Part shown: positions 36,113 through 46,850 of the stretch, piece after piece
Numbering within the stretch: position 1 is the stretch's first letter
Layout of the letters: every line of letters starts with the position of its first letter
From: Chamaecyparis obtusa
Taxonomy: Eukaryota; Streptophyta; Pinopsida; Cupressales; Cupressaceae
NCBI GenBank assembly: GCA_027943335.1
Contig: BSBK01003559.1
Span: 310,001-374,000 of the forward strand
Reading direction: 5' to 3'
DNA: 64,000 nt
The notes under the pieces: model-generated
What the model saw: only the letters and a program-made list of their open reading frames with translations
What the model was told of the DNA's origin: nothing
Databases searched by the model: none
Program-made: the position numbers and the translations under genes

Positions 36113-39100
36113 ATGGCCTCATCATCTGCTATTGTGAAGTTGATCGAGGCAAATCAAGTCAGTCATCCTTCATATGATATTGCGGCTATACAGAATCAAG
36201 CAACCGATATGGCTGGACCCTTGTTAACAATACTGGAGGGAGTCTTTATGACTGAAGACGTGACTGCATTCATCCATGCCAAACAGGAAGAACTTGGCGA
36301 AACTTACATTCAGGGTGAGTATCTCTCTCTGTGTGAGGACAAAAGACTGCAAGACAAATATGCGAAGTTGGTGTCATATGTTCTTATCAACAAAGTCACC
36401 TATCCGACCATCTTCCAACAAGACTGGATCCGACTGGTCCTTAGTCGAGTACACGATCCAGGGTTTTGGCTCCAAAAGGGTGCAATTACCAAAATAACCA
36501 AGGAGGATTTGCATCGTGTAACTGGATACAGTCAGATAGGGGAAGCCTTGATATTGCAAACCATCACAAATACAATCATCACAAAGCTGACGAAATCCAA
36601 ATACGATGGTCGTCTCGTGATAGTGAATGACATCGAAGACAATGGGGTTCGGTTTGCATCCGCAGTGATAGGCTATAAAATCTATCAATCCAGTAACCTC
36701 AACAACATACCGGGTGGAGCCATACATGCCGCACACCGAATAATGCATGATAATGCCACTTATGATATCTATGGAATGCTCTGAGGGTAGATATTTGAAA
36801 ACATGAAGAATCTCGGTATTGTCAAGAAGAAATCTATGAAGTACGGAACCTTATTGGTATGTCTTTACTTCTATTATCAAAATTTCTTTCCTGGAATCAT
36901 AAAAGTAGCATGGAAGACCAACAGACCTGTCATGCACCAAATAGTTGATTTCTCTAACCAACTAGGAAACCAGTTAACCAAGATTAGGAATGAATATTTT
37001 GATACCTTTCAACTAAATATGCATGCAAGAGAGCGGGTGTCGTCTGCAATTCTTGAAGCATACAAAGATGATGTATGTTTTCTAGTTTCCACCAATCACT
37101 GCATCATTCAAGCAGTGGAACCGAAAGAAGTATATGCTCCTGAGCTAGGATATGAGATCACTGCCAAAATTGCTAAAGCATATGTTGATGCTCTAAATGA
37201 AGCAAGCTTGGATCTATTTGCCAACCGGTTTGGTACGTTCGCCAAGATTCAAGAAAATCTTAAAAAGAGGGCACCAATAAAAAATGTCTACACCAAAAGG
37301 ACCCCTACACCGAAGAAGAAACCAGTGACAGAACCACCAAGGGCACAAAAGAAGAAACCTCAACCAGTAAAGAGCACTCAAGAAGAAGAATCTGAGGAAA
37401 CCGAGGATAGAGATCCTTTAATCAAAAGGAAGAGGAGTTCAAGCAAAACCGGTGAAGGATCCTAAAGCAAGACCAAAAAGACAAAATATTGATGAATTAG
37501 TAGCAGGAAGAAAGGATACTGAAAGGTTAGGACATGTGGGCAGAAGGTATGAAGTAAGCAATGACAAAGATAGAAGAAAGATTAAAGAAGGTATAGTTTT
37601 TTGCATTCACAAGTTTAATTTTTCTCCTTCTGAGATTCCAAAGATTGTACCAAAGGATCTATATGAGATACTTGAAGCAAGGTGGGAAGCCTCAATGAAA
37701 AAGGAAAAAGAGCTTCGAGTACGAGCTCTGTTGGAAGTGTAGAATCACCTCACTTTGGAGGAAGCTACTTGACAAGCTGATCTACACAAACAAAATTTTC
37801 TAACAAGGAAAAGGATCAGTCAAGTGCTTATTGGAGAAGTAGATAAAGTTCATCAAGAAGGTGTGTCTACCTGGACCAAACTTCTCCAGACTCAGCAACA
37901 AGCAAAGGAAGCATGTCAAAGGACTACAGTTCCACCGATTCTTGACACCGGGAAGGGAAAAGGTGTACTGGGAGTAGAGAAATTGGTCATTGTTGACATC
38001 ATTAATGAACCAACCAATCCAACACTTCTAGTATCTCTAGAAAAAGGAAAGGCTCACATAATGACTGTCAATGATATTGTAGTTGAAGTCACAAATTTTG
38101 GAGAAATAGATAATGCAACTAAATGGTACAGTGTATTAGCTGAGGAGGACAAACAGGAAATTATAAAAGCCCTTGTTGAAAGTTTATTAGATTTCAACAA
38201 AACTCCTAGGGATTATAGGGGCAAGTTTCCTCTAGAGTTAAATAGTAAGCTTCAAACAAAATGGAGGATCGGTCTAGATTTAAACTCAAAGATCAACAGG
38301 GAAGCACTGGAAAAAATTAGACCTAGTCTAAGTGAAGAAAGAATAAAGCTTCTATTAGAAGAAGCATCTATGAACCTGGATACGAAGTACAGAGTTGCCA
38401 AGATTCTCAATGGATATGAGAATGAAGTCTACAAAGAGACTTTGGATTTTTGGCATCAATATGACTTCAATGCTCTTAAAGCAACAAGTCCTCAGGATCA
38501 CACAACAACAATAAATGATCCACCTGTTCAGTTCACTGCAACTCAAGCTCCAATAACTGGTGAACAGGAAGTTCCCATAGAATGTTCACTTCTGGTGAAC
38601 CAGTCAATTTGGAAAAATCTTTTGTGAATATTCCCACTGACAGATCAATTGAAGGTGATGGAGGAATTGTTTTGGGTGATCTTCATACGGCTGAAGAATA
38701 GCAACAAACACAAGCCCCACTAGAAGTGCACTCACATCAAGAGGAAGATGTTATGGCTGAAATAGAAGTGCAACAGGAAGGGGAAGTTCAACAACAGCAA
38801 GAAAGACCAGAAGATGAAGAAATTAAGCAATAGGAACAAGAAATTCATGTACAAACCGAGCAAGCTCAACTGGAAAAGGAACCAAAGAAAAAGGAGAAAT
38901 CAGATATTCCAAGCTCCTCCTCATCTAAGAGAAAGTTTTCATTTACTGAGGAGAAGGAAGATAAAAGGATTAAGGTCACTGATACAGTGGTAAACATCAT
39001 CAAGATGTCAACTAGGTAGCTCAAGGAGCTGACCAAGAGAAAATAGGACATGGTCCTAACCACTGTCAAGAACATATTATGCAACTTTGTACCAGATGTT

Positions 39101-39745
39101 GATATAAATGAAGATGAACCGGTCATTGACCAGTTGGAAGTACTAGCACAAACTATTGGTGAGGATCTAACTGATCTAGAAACAGTGGCAACTGACCACT
39201 ATGAGAAGAAAAGAGTGGAGATTCTTCATAAACAAGTTGCAAATATCAAGGTTAATATGTCAAACAAATTGAAATTTCTTCAACAGCAAATTCAAGTTGC
39301 AGGAAGTTTGATGAGCAAAACTTCAAACTTTGAAATATTCTTGCAAGATTTGACTGAAAAAGCTACAAAGACCTCAGAGGACATAAGAGCTTTGTCAACC
39401 CAATTTGACATCAAGAATAAATCTGCGACAACTTTTAGCAGAGAAATGACAAGTCTTGCTCTAATCCTGAGAAAGACAGCTGAAGAGGAGAACAAAAGAA
39501 TCCAAGACGTCATTGGATTTCAGATGCTACTTTCCCCAACACTTGATATCATGCACCAAACAACAACTTCTACAGATGCTCTGATCAAAGAACCGGATTA
39601 CAAAACTATGGAAGATATGGAGAACATCATTATTTCTCTTAAGGCAGCCCAAAAGAACATTGAATATGTAACCGGTCAGTGGGCACCATTCCTAAATTCT
39701 GCAAAGAATATCTATAAGGTTATTTTCACAAAACTTCAAATGTGA
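36113..39745 (+). pseudogene. Element B accessory ORF, about 1200 codons, function unknown
   Basis: It starts at ATG 36113 (MASSSAIVKLIEANQ). An N-terminal domain (36113-37300) contains WIRLVLSRVHDPGFW, ITKEDLHRVTGY and YGTLLVCLYFYYQNFFPG. A Lys/Pro-rich linker follows (37270-37465). After a frameshift near 37450 comes a helical domain (37452-38560) with WYSVLAEEDKQEIIKALVE. A Gln/Glu-rich stretch (38630-38900) and a C-terminal helical region (39050-39745, VPDVDINEDEPVIDQL ... ALIKEPDYKTMEDMENI) complete it. Breaks: TGA 36782, TAG 36788, TAG 37740, TGA about 37773, a frameshift near 38583, and TAGs near 38698, 38831, 39017 and 39043. The C-terminal two thirds match E0 at protein level. I know no family for it. 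Confidence 0.75.
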
Positions 39746-40029
39746 AGAGAAGCTTAACCCTTTTTCCTATGGAGGCAAAAAGGGGAAGAAGAAGCAGTAG
39801 AGTAGAAAAGGGAAAGAGCATAACCAATCAAAAATGGGAAGTGTGCTAGAAAGGTCATAACAAAATAGGACATCATAGACACAAAAGGAGCACTCAGTAA
39901 GGGGAAGTCTGGAACATAGGGGAAGTGTGCTACAAAGGAAAGGACAATCTACAGAACAAGTTATAAATTATCAATTTTTGTAAGAATGGTTTTGTGTATG
40001 GTTTTTCCACCAATGAAAAAGGGGAAGAT

Positions 40030-41136
40030 TGTTAGCAAAATGAGTTGTCATTAGTGTATTTCACAAACACCATTCACACCTGTAAAGGGTCACCAGTCAC
40101 TTGTGTTACTCTAAATGCCACCGGTAGACTGAGAACAGAGTGTAAGCATTGGTTGACTATATCGATAGTTACACCGGTAGACCAAACCAAGTACACAGTA
40201 CTGGTCTTATGTCGCATACAAGGATGAACCAGGTATAAGGTTATACCAGTCCAACTGCAAGAAAAAATCCGATCTGGATTATGTGGATCAGTTTGAGTTA
40301 AATGTCTGATTATACGGGACATCCACCACTCAAAAGTGGAGTTATCTTTTTAATAGGAGTTAGCTTTATTTCTACGGATGATCTCAAGGTAAAATCCATA
40401 TCAGAATGCATAGCTTTTATGTGTTTCATGATTTATGGTTAAGTTTACACCCTGGCGGTTCTATGAGTCAAGAGTTTCACTCTTGTATAAATATAGGTCA
40501 TAGGACGCAAGAAGAGTTGTTGTTGTTGATGATTATTGGTGATTGCATAGAGAAGAGGAGAGATATCTTCTGAGAGAAGTGATACAGTCACAGAGGTGAA
40601 AGAGAACAAAGATCATTAGCCAGGCAAACTAGGGAAGAGATCAACAGGTATGATCTAATTAGACATTTAGTGTCATAGAAGATCATTGCTTTTATAAGGT
40701 GTGAAAGCAAGTTGAAATCCCTTTATTAGGGTGAATCTAATCAGTTCTTTGTAAAATCTTTTAACAAGGTAATATCTTTATTAATATTAAAATTCCTCTA
40801 GCCAGGCGACTCTTAACATGGTTAAGATCTTAACCGATCTTTTTTGAAAACCCCTTAACCAGGTAGCACTCTACCAAGTGCTTTGTAAGCTCCTAACAGG
40901 GCACCTTCATTTTTTACTAGTGAAGTTGTGAGCTCTATCTCACCGTGGTTTTTTCCTTCTAATCAAGGGTTTCCACGTATAAATACTTGTGTTAATCTGT
41001 GTGATTCTTTTATGCTTGTGAATGATTATTTTATTTTGCTTATCGGTAAAGGATAATTAAACAAGTTGAGAATTATAGTATATGAAGAGTATTTACTGAT
41101 TCACCCCCCCTCTCAGTAACCAATTTAGTAATAACA
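40030..41136 (+). repeat. 3' LTR of element B
   Basis: 1107 bp, co-linear with the 5' LTR. TATA box TATAAATA at 40486-40493. Preceded by purine tract GAAAAAGGGGAAGA (40015-40028) and followed by TGATC. Confidence 0.93.
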
Positions 41137-41141
41137 TGATC

Positions 41142-41942
41142 GTGCCATGATAACGGCACAATATTTTTTCATTTTTGCTTCTTGTCAAGATCTTTCAGTG
41201 ATGCCTCTTATCGAGGTCACCTTTTTTGGAACGCCCTTCCAAAATCCAATTCTTCTTGAATAATTCAATACTAAGTCACTAGCCTATGTTGGTCCGCATT
41301 CATAAGGTCTGGAACCTTGAGAGTCCTCCTACTTAGCATTTTGAGTGGATTGCTTGGTGGAATTGTGTTATTAAAAACACAACTTGTGTTCTCCACATTT
41401 ATGATTGAGAGTTGTTCATTTTCTACTGAAAAACTTATGAGGCTACCACCTTGGATCTCTATCATGCCATGGAGGCACTCTCTGTGGATTCGTTCTCTCC
41501 CAATTTGCAATTTCGAGTGGCTTAGCTTTGTCAACAAAAGAAAATTGCTGACACTAATGCTTCTAGATGTGCTCAAATCAAGGCCAAAATGCATTGGCTT
41601 AAAAGTGGATGATTGTGCCTCCAAAGATTTTCTTTGGTACTTCTTTCATGCCACTCTTTGCCAGGTAGAAAAAAAATCAAGGAAGGACATACAATGCTCT
41701 TTGAGATACTAGATATTCTACAAGCTTTTGTTCGCCATTACGAAAAGGTTGTCACTCCCCAAGATTCTTCTCCTAAAAGTGTTCATGCTCTATAGGATTG
41801 CCTTTAGGCTCTCCCTTATAGACTTTCTAAATCTCAATAGTCCTTTTGCAAGTGATTTCTCTCCATTTATAATCTTAAGGAGGCTATTAGCTCCATGGTG
41901 GATGACAAAGCATCAAGTTGTGATGGATTTCCCCAATGAATT
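41142..41942 (+). pseudogene. LINE-C right part: end of endonuclease to start of RT
   Basis: LINE-C resumes after element B. At about 41590-41690, in frames that switch, KMHWLKVDDCASKDFFGT is the conserved linker between endonuclease and RT. At 41690-41760 comes LFEILDILQAFVRHYEKVV, and at about 41876 EAISSMVDDKASSCDGFPNE is the start of the RT domain. It is cut at 41942 by the LTR of the Tat-like element. The rest of RT would lie beyond that element, outside the window. Confidence 0.75.
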
Positions 41943-42814
41943 TGTAGACACGAAAAATTGGTCAAAGGCTTAAATCAATCAAAAGGTGCATCAAATCATC
42001 AAAATAGCACAAAAAATCAATAAATGGAACAAAGGCAATTCAAATCAAAGGAAAATTCAATTAAATGATTAAATGATTAAATAAAGCTTGAAAAGGGGAA
42101 AAACACTACGAAATTGATTAAATTCAATTAATGACATAGTTGTTGAAAGCAAAAATCAAAATGAACCTCTTACCCTTCATGGCTAAATTTAATTACTTTA
42201 ATTAATTAATAAATCATAATTTCCCTCAACAAAGCAAATTGGAGACAAAATGGACACAAATCACTCACTTTTGTTGAAATGGTCCAGCCTTTTGAAACCA
42301 TTTAAATGATTGTCCCCTCCTTGTTTCCCCATTTATGGACAAAGCAAAGACAATTGACCTTACCCAAGCATAACCATGATCAACTCATTCTACCCCCTAC
42401 CCTTGGGAAATTACTATAAGTATGAAGCATTTTGGAGAGCATTATCATCTTAGAATTTCAATTGAAAAGTATTGTTATTATAGTCAATTGAGATCATTTC
42501 TAAGAGCAATTGAAGCATTTGAGCATTTAGAGTTATCATTTTAGCATTTTATCATTTCATTGTTATCAATGGAGCTAGATTAAGCATAAATTCATCATAG
42601 AATAAGCATTTAGAATCATCATAGCAACATTATTCTCATTTTAGAGGTGTCACTAGTGAGGATTTGCAGCTGAGAGCTCACTTACCACTTCTTTCTAGAG
42701 ATCCATGAGATGTTATAGATTGTAGTTGCATTTTAGATTAAATTTCCTTTGTATTTAGCTTAAATTGTTGCTACTTGAGCTTAATTTCATGAAGGTGAAT
42801 AATATCATCACACA
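41943..42814 (+). repeat. 5' LTR of Tat-like element (inferred ends)
   Basis: It starts TGTAGACACG directly where LINE-C coding sequence stops and ends CATCACACA two bases before the PBS. ACTATAAGTATG near 42413 is a likely TATA box. No second copy is in the window, so the ends rest on the PBS and the LINE-C break. Confidence 0.7.
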
Positions 42815-42816
42815 AA

Positions 42817-42834
42817 TGGCGCCCACCGCGGGGC
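42817..42834 (+). other. Primer-binding site of Tat-like element
   Basis: TGGCGCCCACCGCGGGGC begins with TGG, pairing with a tRNA 3' CCA. The PBS of element C (55040-55057) differs at two bases, both transitions, so both use the same primer class. The exact tRNA was not determined. Confidence 0.8.
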
Positions 42835-45263
42835 CTTGAGCCTCAAATACTAACAAATTTGTGATTTAAATCATCTTTGCATACGTTTCTGTCTGGTTTT
42901 CGTGTGTTTTCTGCAAGAATTTGCTAAAGTCACGCCTACGGAAAATTTATTCACGCTTGGAATCCTTACAGTGTCACTTCGAAAGCCTGATCTTACGCCT
43001 GTTAGCTGAAAACTCACGCTCAAAATGGCAAAGCATTCAACCTTTACAGCTTCAAATCACGCCTAAACACAGGAAAGTATCGCATATCACTTAGCGTTAA
43101 TTTCCTCTTTGCATTGCGCCTTACACTTAATAGCATGCTTAAAAAGAAATTTTCTATCACGTAGTAATAGAGATTATCATGCCTTTGATCGTTAATGTTA
43201 CGCTTTTGATAATATTTTTATCGCTTTAGAAGCTTTAAATGTCGCTTTGTATTGACTATTTGCCGCGGAGTTAGGATTCTATTTACGCTTTGCATAGTTG
43301 ATTTACCACCTGTGCTATTATTAATGTCGCTTGTGCACTGAAGTGTGTCGCGTGTAATCAGTAAAGTCACACCTATAAGTGATTTATTCACGCCTATTAG
43401 CTGGAGGATGTCGCCTACATTTAATTTGCTATTTTCACGTTCAATTTGATAAAATTTGAAAATCTGACTCTCTGTGTTTGTTGTTAACCAGTAAATGAGC
43501 AGACATCCGAGAGTGAAAAGCCAGAAAGCAAGTTCAACAAGGAGGGAAAAGCATTGGCAAAGAAAATAAAGAAGGAGAATCAAGTGCATACAAAGGCTGT
43601 CCTTGAATCCACACTAGATGAGGATGTCCAGGTATATGAGAAATATTTAGCTGTGATTGAAGCTTATAAGCAGAAATTTGTGTCTCTAAATTGGATTTAT
43701 GAACCTTGAGATTAAAGCTTCTTTCATTAAAATATTTTGATTGATTACATGCAAGTTTGGTTTCCCCTCATTGTGAATTGGTTGTGTTGGACTAACTTGT
43801 TGGAGGAGGAAGCTAGAGCAAATTGCCAAGGTGAGTAAGTGAAAAATGAAAATCAGCAACTCAAAAATGCCCCTAGCCTTTTGCTAGCTACAAGGAAAGG
43901 TATTCTACTCAAACAAGCTTGCATTCCCTTAACTTGTGGCATTGTCATTTAAACCTAGCTTTAATAAGGAAGAAATTGAACCACACATTTCAATTCTAAG
44001 AACCTCCTTGTCAAGAGGTTGAAAAAGAACTAAGTGTTTGAAGTGTTTGAGAATCAAAAGGAAAGTTAGGGATATGCTCTTCACCTTCTTGGTGAAACAA
44101 ACTCCCAAAAACTTTACTTAAAATTCAAAATCTGCCTTACTTGCAAAATGAACATGCTAGAGATTTAGTGGGCTCACCTCCCGAATTTGCCTTAGCGAGG
44201 CTAGTGAGAGGGACAGCCCAAAGTGGGATACACTTTCTTTTGCCGCGAGAATCTGACCCACTATAAAATCAAACGCATGTATCCTTAATGGGGTGCATGA
44301 CAAAGAGATTTTAATCTTCTCGAACTTCCTCTAGTAGTCTTTACAGATTGCGCAAAATCATGCCTCGGTGCATGTGGGAAGCCCCTTAACATACTTCGGG
44401 GATGAGAGATTTTAATTCATTTGAATGGAATATTTACTAAATCCTATTTAAAGTAGCAAAGCCACCTTGTAGAGCCATGTTTACAAGCCAAAATTGACTT
44501 TAGGTAGGCTGCTTGGAAGTTTTTATTGTGCTATACTTGTGAAAACATTCAAGAATATACACATTAGTTGTTGGTTAGAGACATTTATATGTGTGTTGCG
44601 CTTGTTTTCAATTTTCAAAACAAGAAATTTTCAAAAATACCTGATCAAAAGTTTTTAAAAACCTAAAAAATTATACCCTGGTCAGAGAAGTGTCGCCTAT
44701 ACACAAAATACACTCGCCTGTTAGACTTTTAGTCACACCTATGACTTTCTTAAACATGTGTATACACACTGAAGTCACACTTAAGAATATTTGAGACACA
44801 CCTGGTTATAACTGGAAACCCGCTTGGAAATAGTAAAGTGTCACCTAAAAACCCACAGAGGACCGCCTAACAACAAACCAGTGCATGCCTAAAGGAGTTT
44901 TAGTCACGCCTATGCTTGATTCAGTGTCACCCAGAAACATAAAAGGTCAAATAGAGAGTACTTCTAGGAAGATTCAAAAAATTTTGAATATCAATTTGAA
45001 TACTCTTTTTCGAGTTTTCGTTGGTCCAACTTACAGTCTGGTCAAAAATCCTATTTCGCATATCTATCAAATTTTGCAAAGGATTAGATCCAAGTAGTCT
45101 TAACGTGCATCCAAGGTTCATGCCTACATTCACTAGATCATATTACATCAAGAAAACCTTGCAAGCTGATGGGACTTATTTGAGACAAGAGCTCCCTTAT
45201 CCCGGAGATGAAACTACTCCTAGAGTACCACAAAAGTCACCCGAATAAGAAAAAGAAGACAAC
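42835..45263 (+). other. Tat-like 5' leader, structured and repeat-rich
   Basis: 2.4 kb of noncoding leader. Clusters of the word (T)CACGCCT/GTCGCCT occur at 42930-43440 and 44685-44945. A hairpin TTCACC/GGTGAA lies at 44080-44096. A region at 44080-44540 is collinear with the leader of element C. An in-frame open stretch (45021-45245, MPTFTRSYYIKKTLQADGTY) precedes gag and is separated from it by one stop TAA 45246-45248. Confidence 0.7.
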
Positions 45264-46850
45264 ATGACATATCAAGGTAGTTTGGGTGGTAAGGATAATA
45301 GTGGCATTGATTTCACCAACCAAGGTAATGCCAATGGTGGAGGCAATGACATGAATAACCAGAGCAATACTAATAACCAAGGAAATACTAACAATGAAGG
45401 AGTAGATCCAAGTGCTCACAGAGTTAATCAAACTCATACTCAAAATAACACCAAACTAACGGCAGAAGATGCCACGGATGAAAGAGTTAGTGAGGCTGTC
45501 CAATGTCCTTATTTCAAGAGGCTCATGGAAAAGGCAATGGACCTAGATAGAGAAAAAAATTTCATAGACTTAGCACAAAAAGGTCTCAAGCTTCCCCGTG
45601 ACTTTGATGTCAACCAACTTAGAACACCGAAAGTTGAGGAAAGTACCTTAGACATTATGAACAAACAATTCAAGGCATTTCAAATGCAACTAGACAACAT
45701 CAAGAAAAGGGTGTCTCCCAAGCCTTTCTCTATAGAAGCATTGTGCCCATTCCCATTTGATAAAAGCTTGGTTATGGTGCCATTCCTGATCAATGTTGTG
45801 TTCCCTAAATATGACAAGTACGAAGGAACAACGGATCCTCAAGATCACTTACGGGAGTTTTGTGCATTGAGCTTAGAGTTCATGCATGATACCACATATT
45901 TAATGAGATTATTTCTGCGAGGCTTAGGAGGCATGGCTATGGAGTGGTTTTCTAAGTTACCCTCCGGCATTAAAACCTTTGAAGAGTTAGCATCAAAATT
46001 CGTGGCTCATTACTCATATAACATTAAACATGATGTCACAATGATAATGTTATGCAACACAAAACAAAAAGATGGAGAGGCCTTCCTCACATTTCTACAA
46101 AGGTGGAGGACAGTTTTTGCAAGATATCCTAGAAGTGTGCCTGAAAAAGAGAAGATGGATATCTTCATAAATAGTTTGAGTAATGAGTTAAACTACCGCT
46201 TATGAATGCAATGTCCAAAGACCTTCCAAGATCTAATTGAAAATGGAGTAACCATGGAGGAAGTGTTGGTCAAAAGTGGAGAACTCAAACTGTACAAAGA
46301 TAATAAGAACAACCCCAACAGTGGCAACAATGGTAGCAATGGCAATAATCAGAAGAATCATTGGTTTAATAGTAACAGTCGTTATAAGAATAACAATAAA
46401 GGAATTGTGAATGATGGAGTAGTTGAATCTAGTAACTTGAAGGTGGTCCCCTTTGCTCTTACAAGGACACCTAATCAAGTGAACAATACCAATCAGAGCT
46501 CTAATGCACCATCCAACAACAATCACACCAACAATGGAAATCAAGGAGATAATTCAAGGAATACTAAATTTGATAAACACTTGAGGCCAACCCCCACAAG
46601 GAACTTCACACCCTTGGGTGAACCCCTTGAAAAGGCATTAAAGGTTCTCCTGGCTAATAATGTCATTACTCTACCCAAAATTCAGCCTTACGAGCCAAAT
46701 GATAAGCTTGGTTGGTGGAGTGCCAATACCCATTGTGAGTATCACAAAATTCGAGGACACACAACAAATGAATGTCTGCAATTAAAAAATGTAGTGCAAG
46801 ATTTAATTGATAACCACACAATCACCGTTGACGGACCTCCCAATAATGAA
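45264..46850 (+). pseudogene. Tat-like gag
   Basis: Structural gag. It starts at ATG 45264 with an Asn/Gly-rich N-terminus (NQGNANGGGNDMNNQSN). The retrotrans_gag domain is at about 45770-46250: DHLREFCALSLEFMHDTTYL, GLGGMAMEWFSKLP, FLTFLQRWRTVFARYP. A TGA at 46203-46205 falls inside the conserved domain, because the following CPKTFQDLIENGVTMEEVL is the normal continuation in this group. It is therefore better read as a nonsense mutation than as the gag end. An Asn-rich tract and a Cys/His-containing segment (HCEYHKIRGHTTNECLQLK, about 46732) follow. Confidence 0.82.

Larger units (their letters stand above)
33561..41136 (+). mobile_element. Element B: 7.6 kb LTR element with accessory ORF and no RT/INT
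   Basis: LTRs at 33561-34671 (1111 bp) and 40030-41136 (1107 bp), both TGTTAGCAAAATG to TAATAACA. A perfect target duplication TGATC lies at 33556-33560 and 41137-41141. The PBS is at 34674-34685 and the PPT at 40015-40028. The interior has a zinc-knuckle ORF (34987-35625) and a long accessory ORF (36113-39745) but no protease, RT, RNase H or integrase motif. It is large and non-autonomous (LARD-like), of the same family as E0. It sits inside LINE-C. Confidence 0.92.

Noticed and set aside
36113..39745. Accessory ORF as an envelope protein
   Set aside because: Its position before the PPT fits, but no signal peptide, convincing transmembrane anchor or known env motif was seen.
46203..46205. 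TGA as a programmed gag-pol readthrough site
   Set aside because: It falls inside the conserved gag domain and the copy has several other nonsense changes, so a mutation is simpler.
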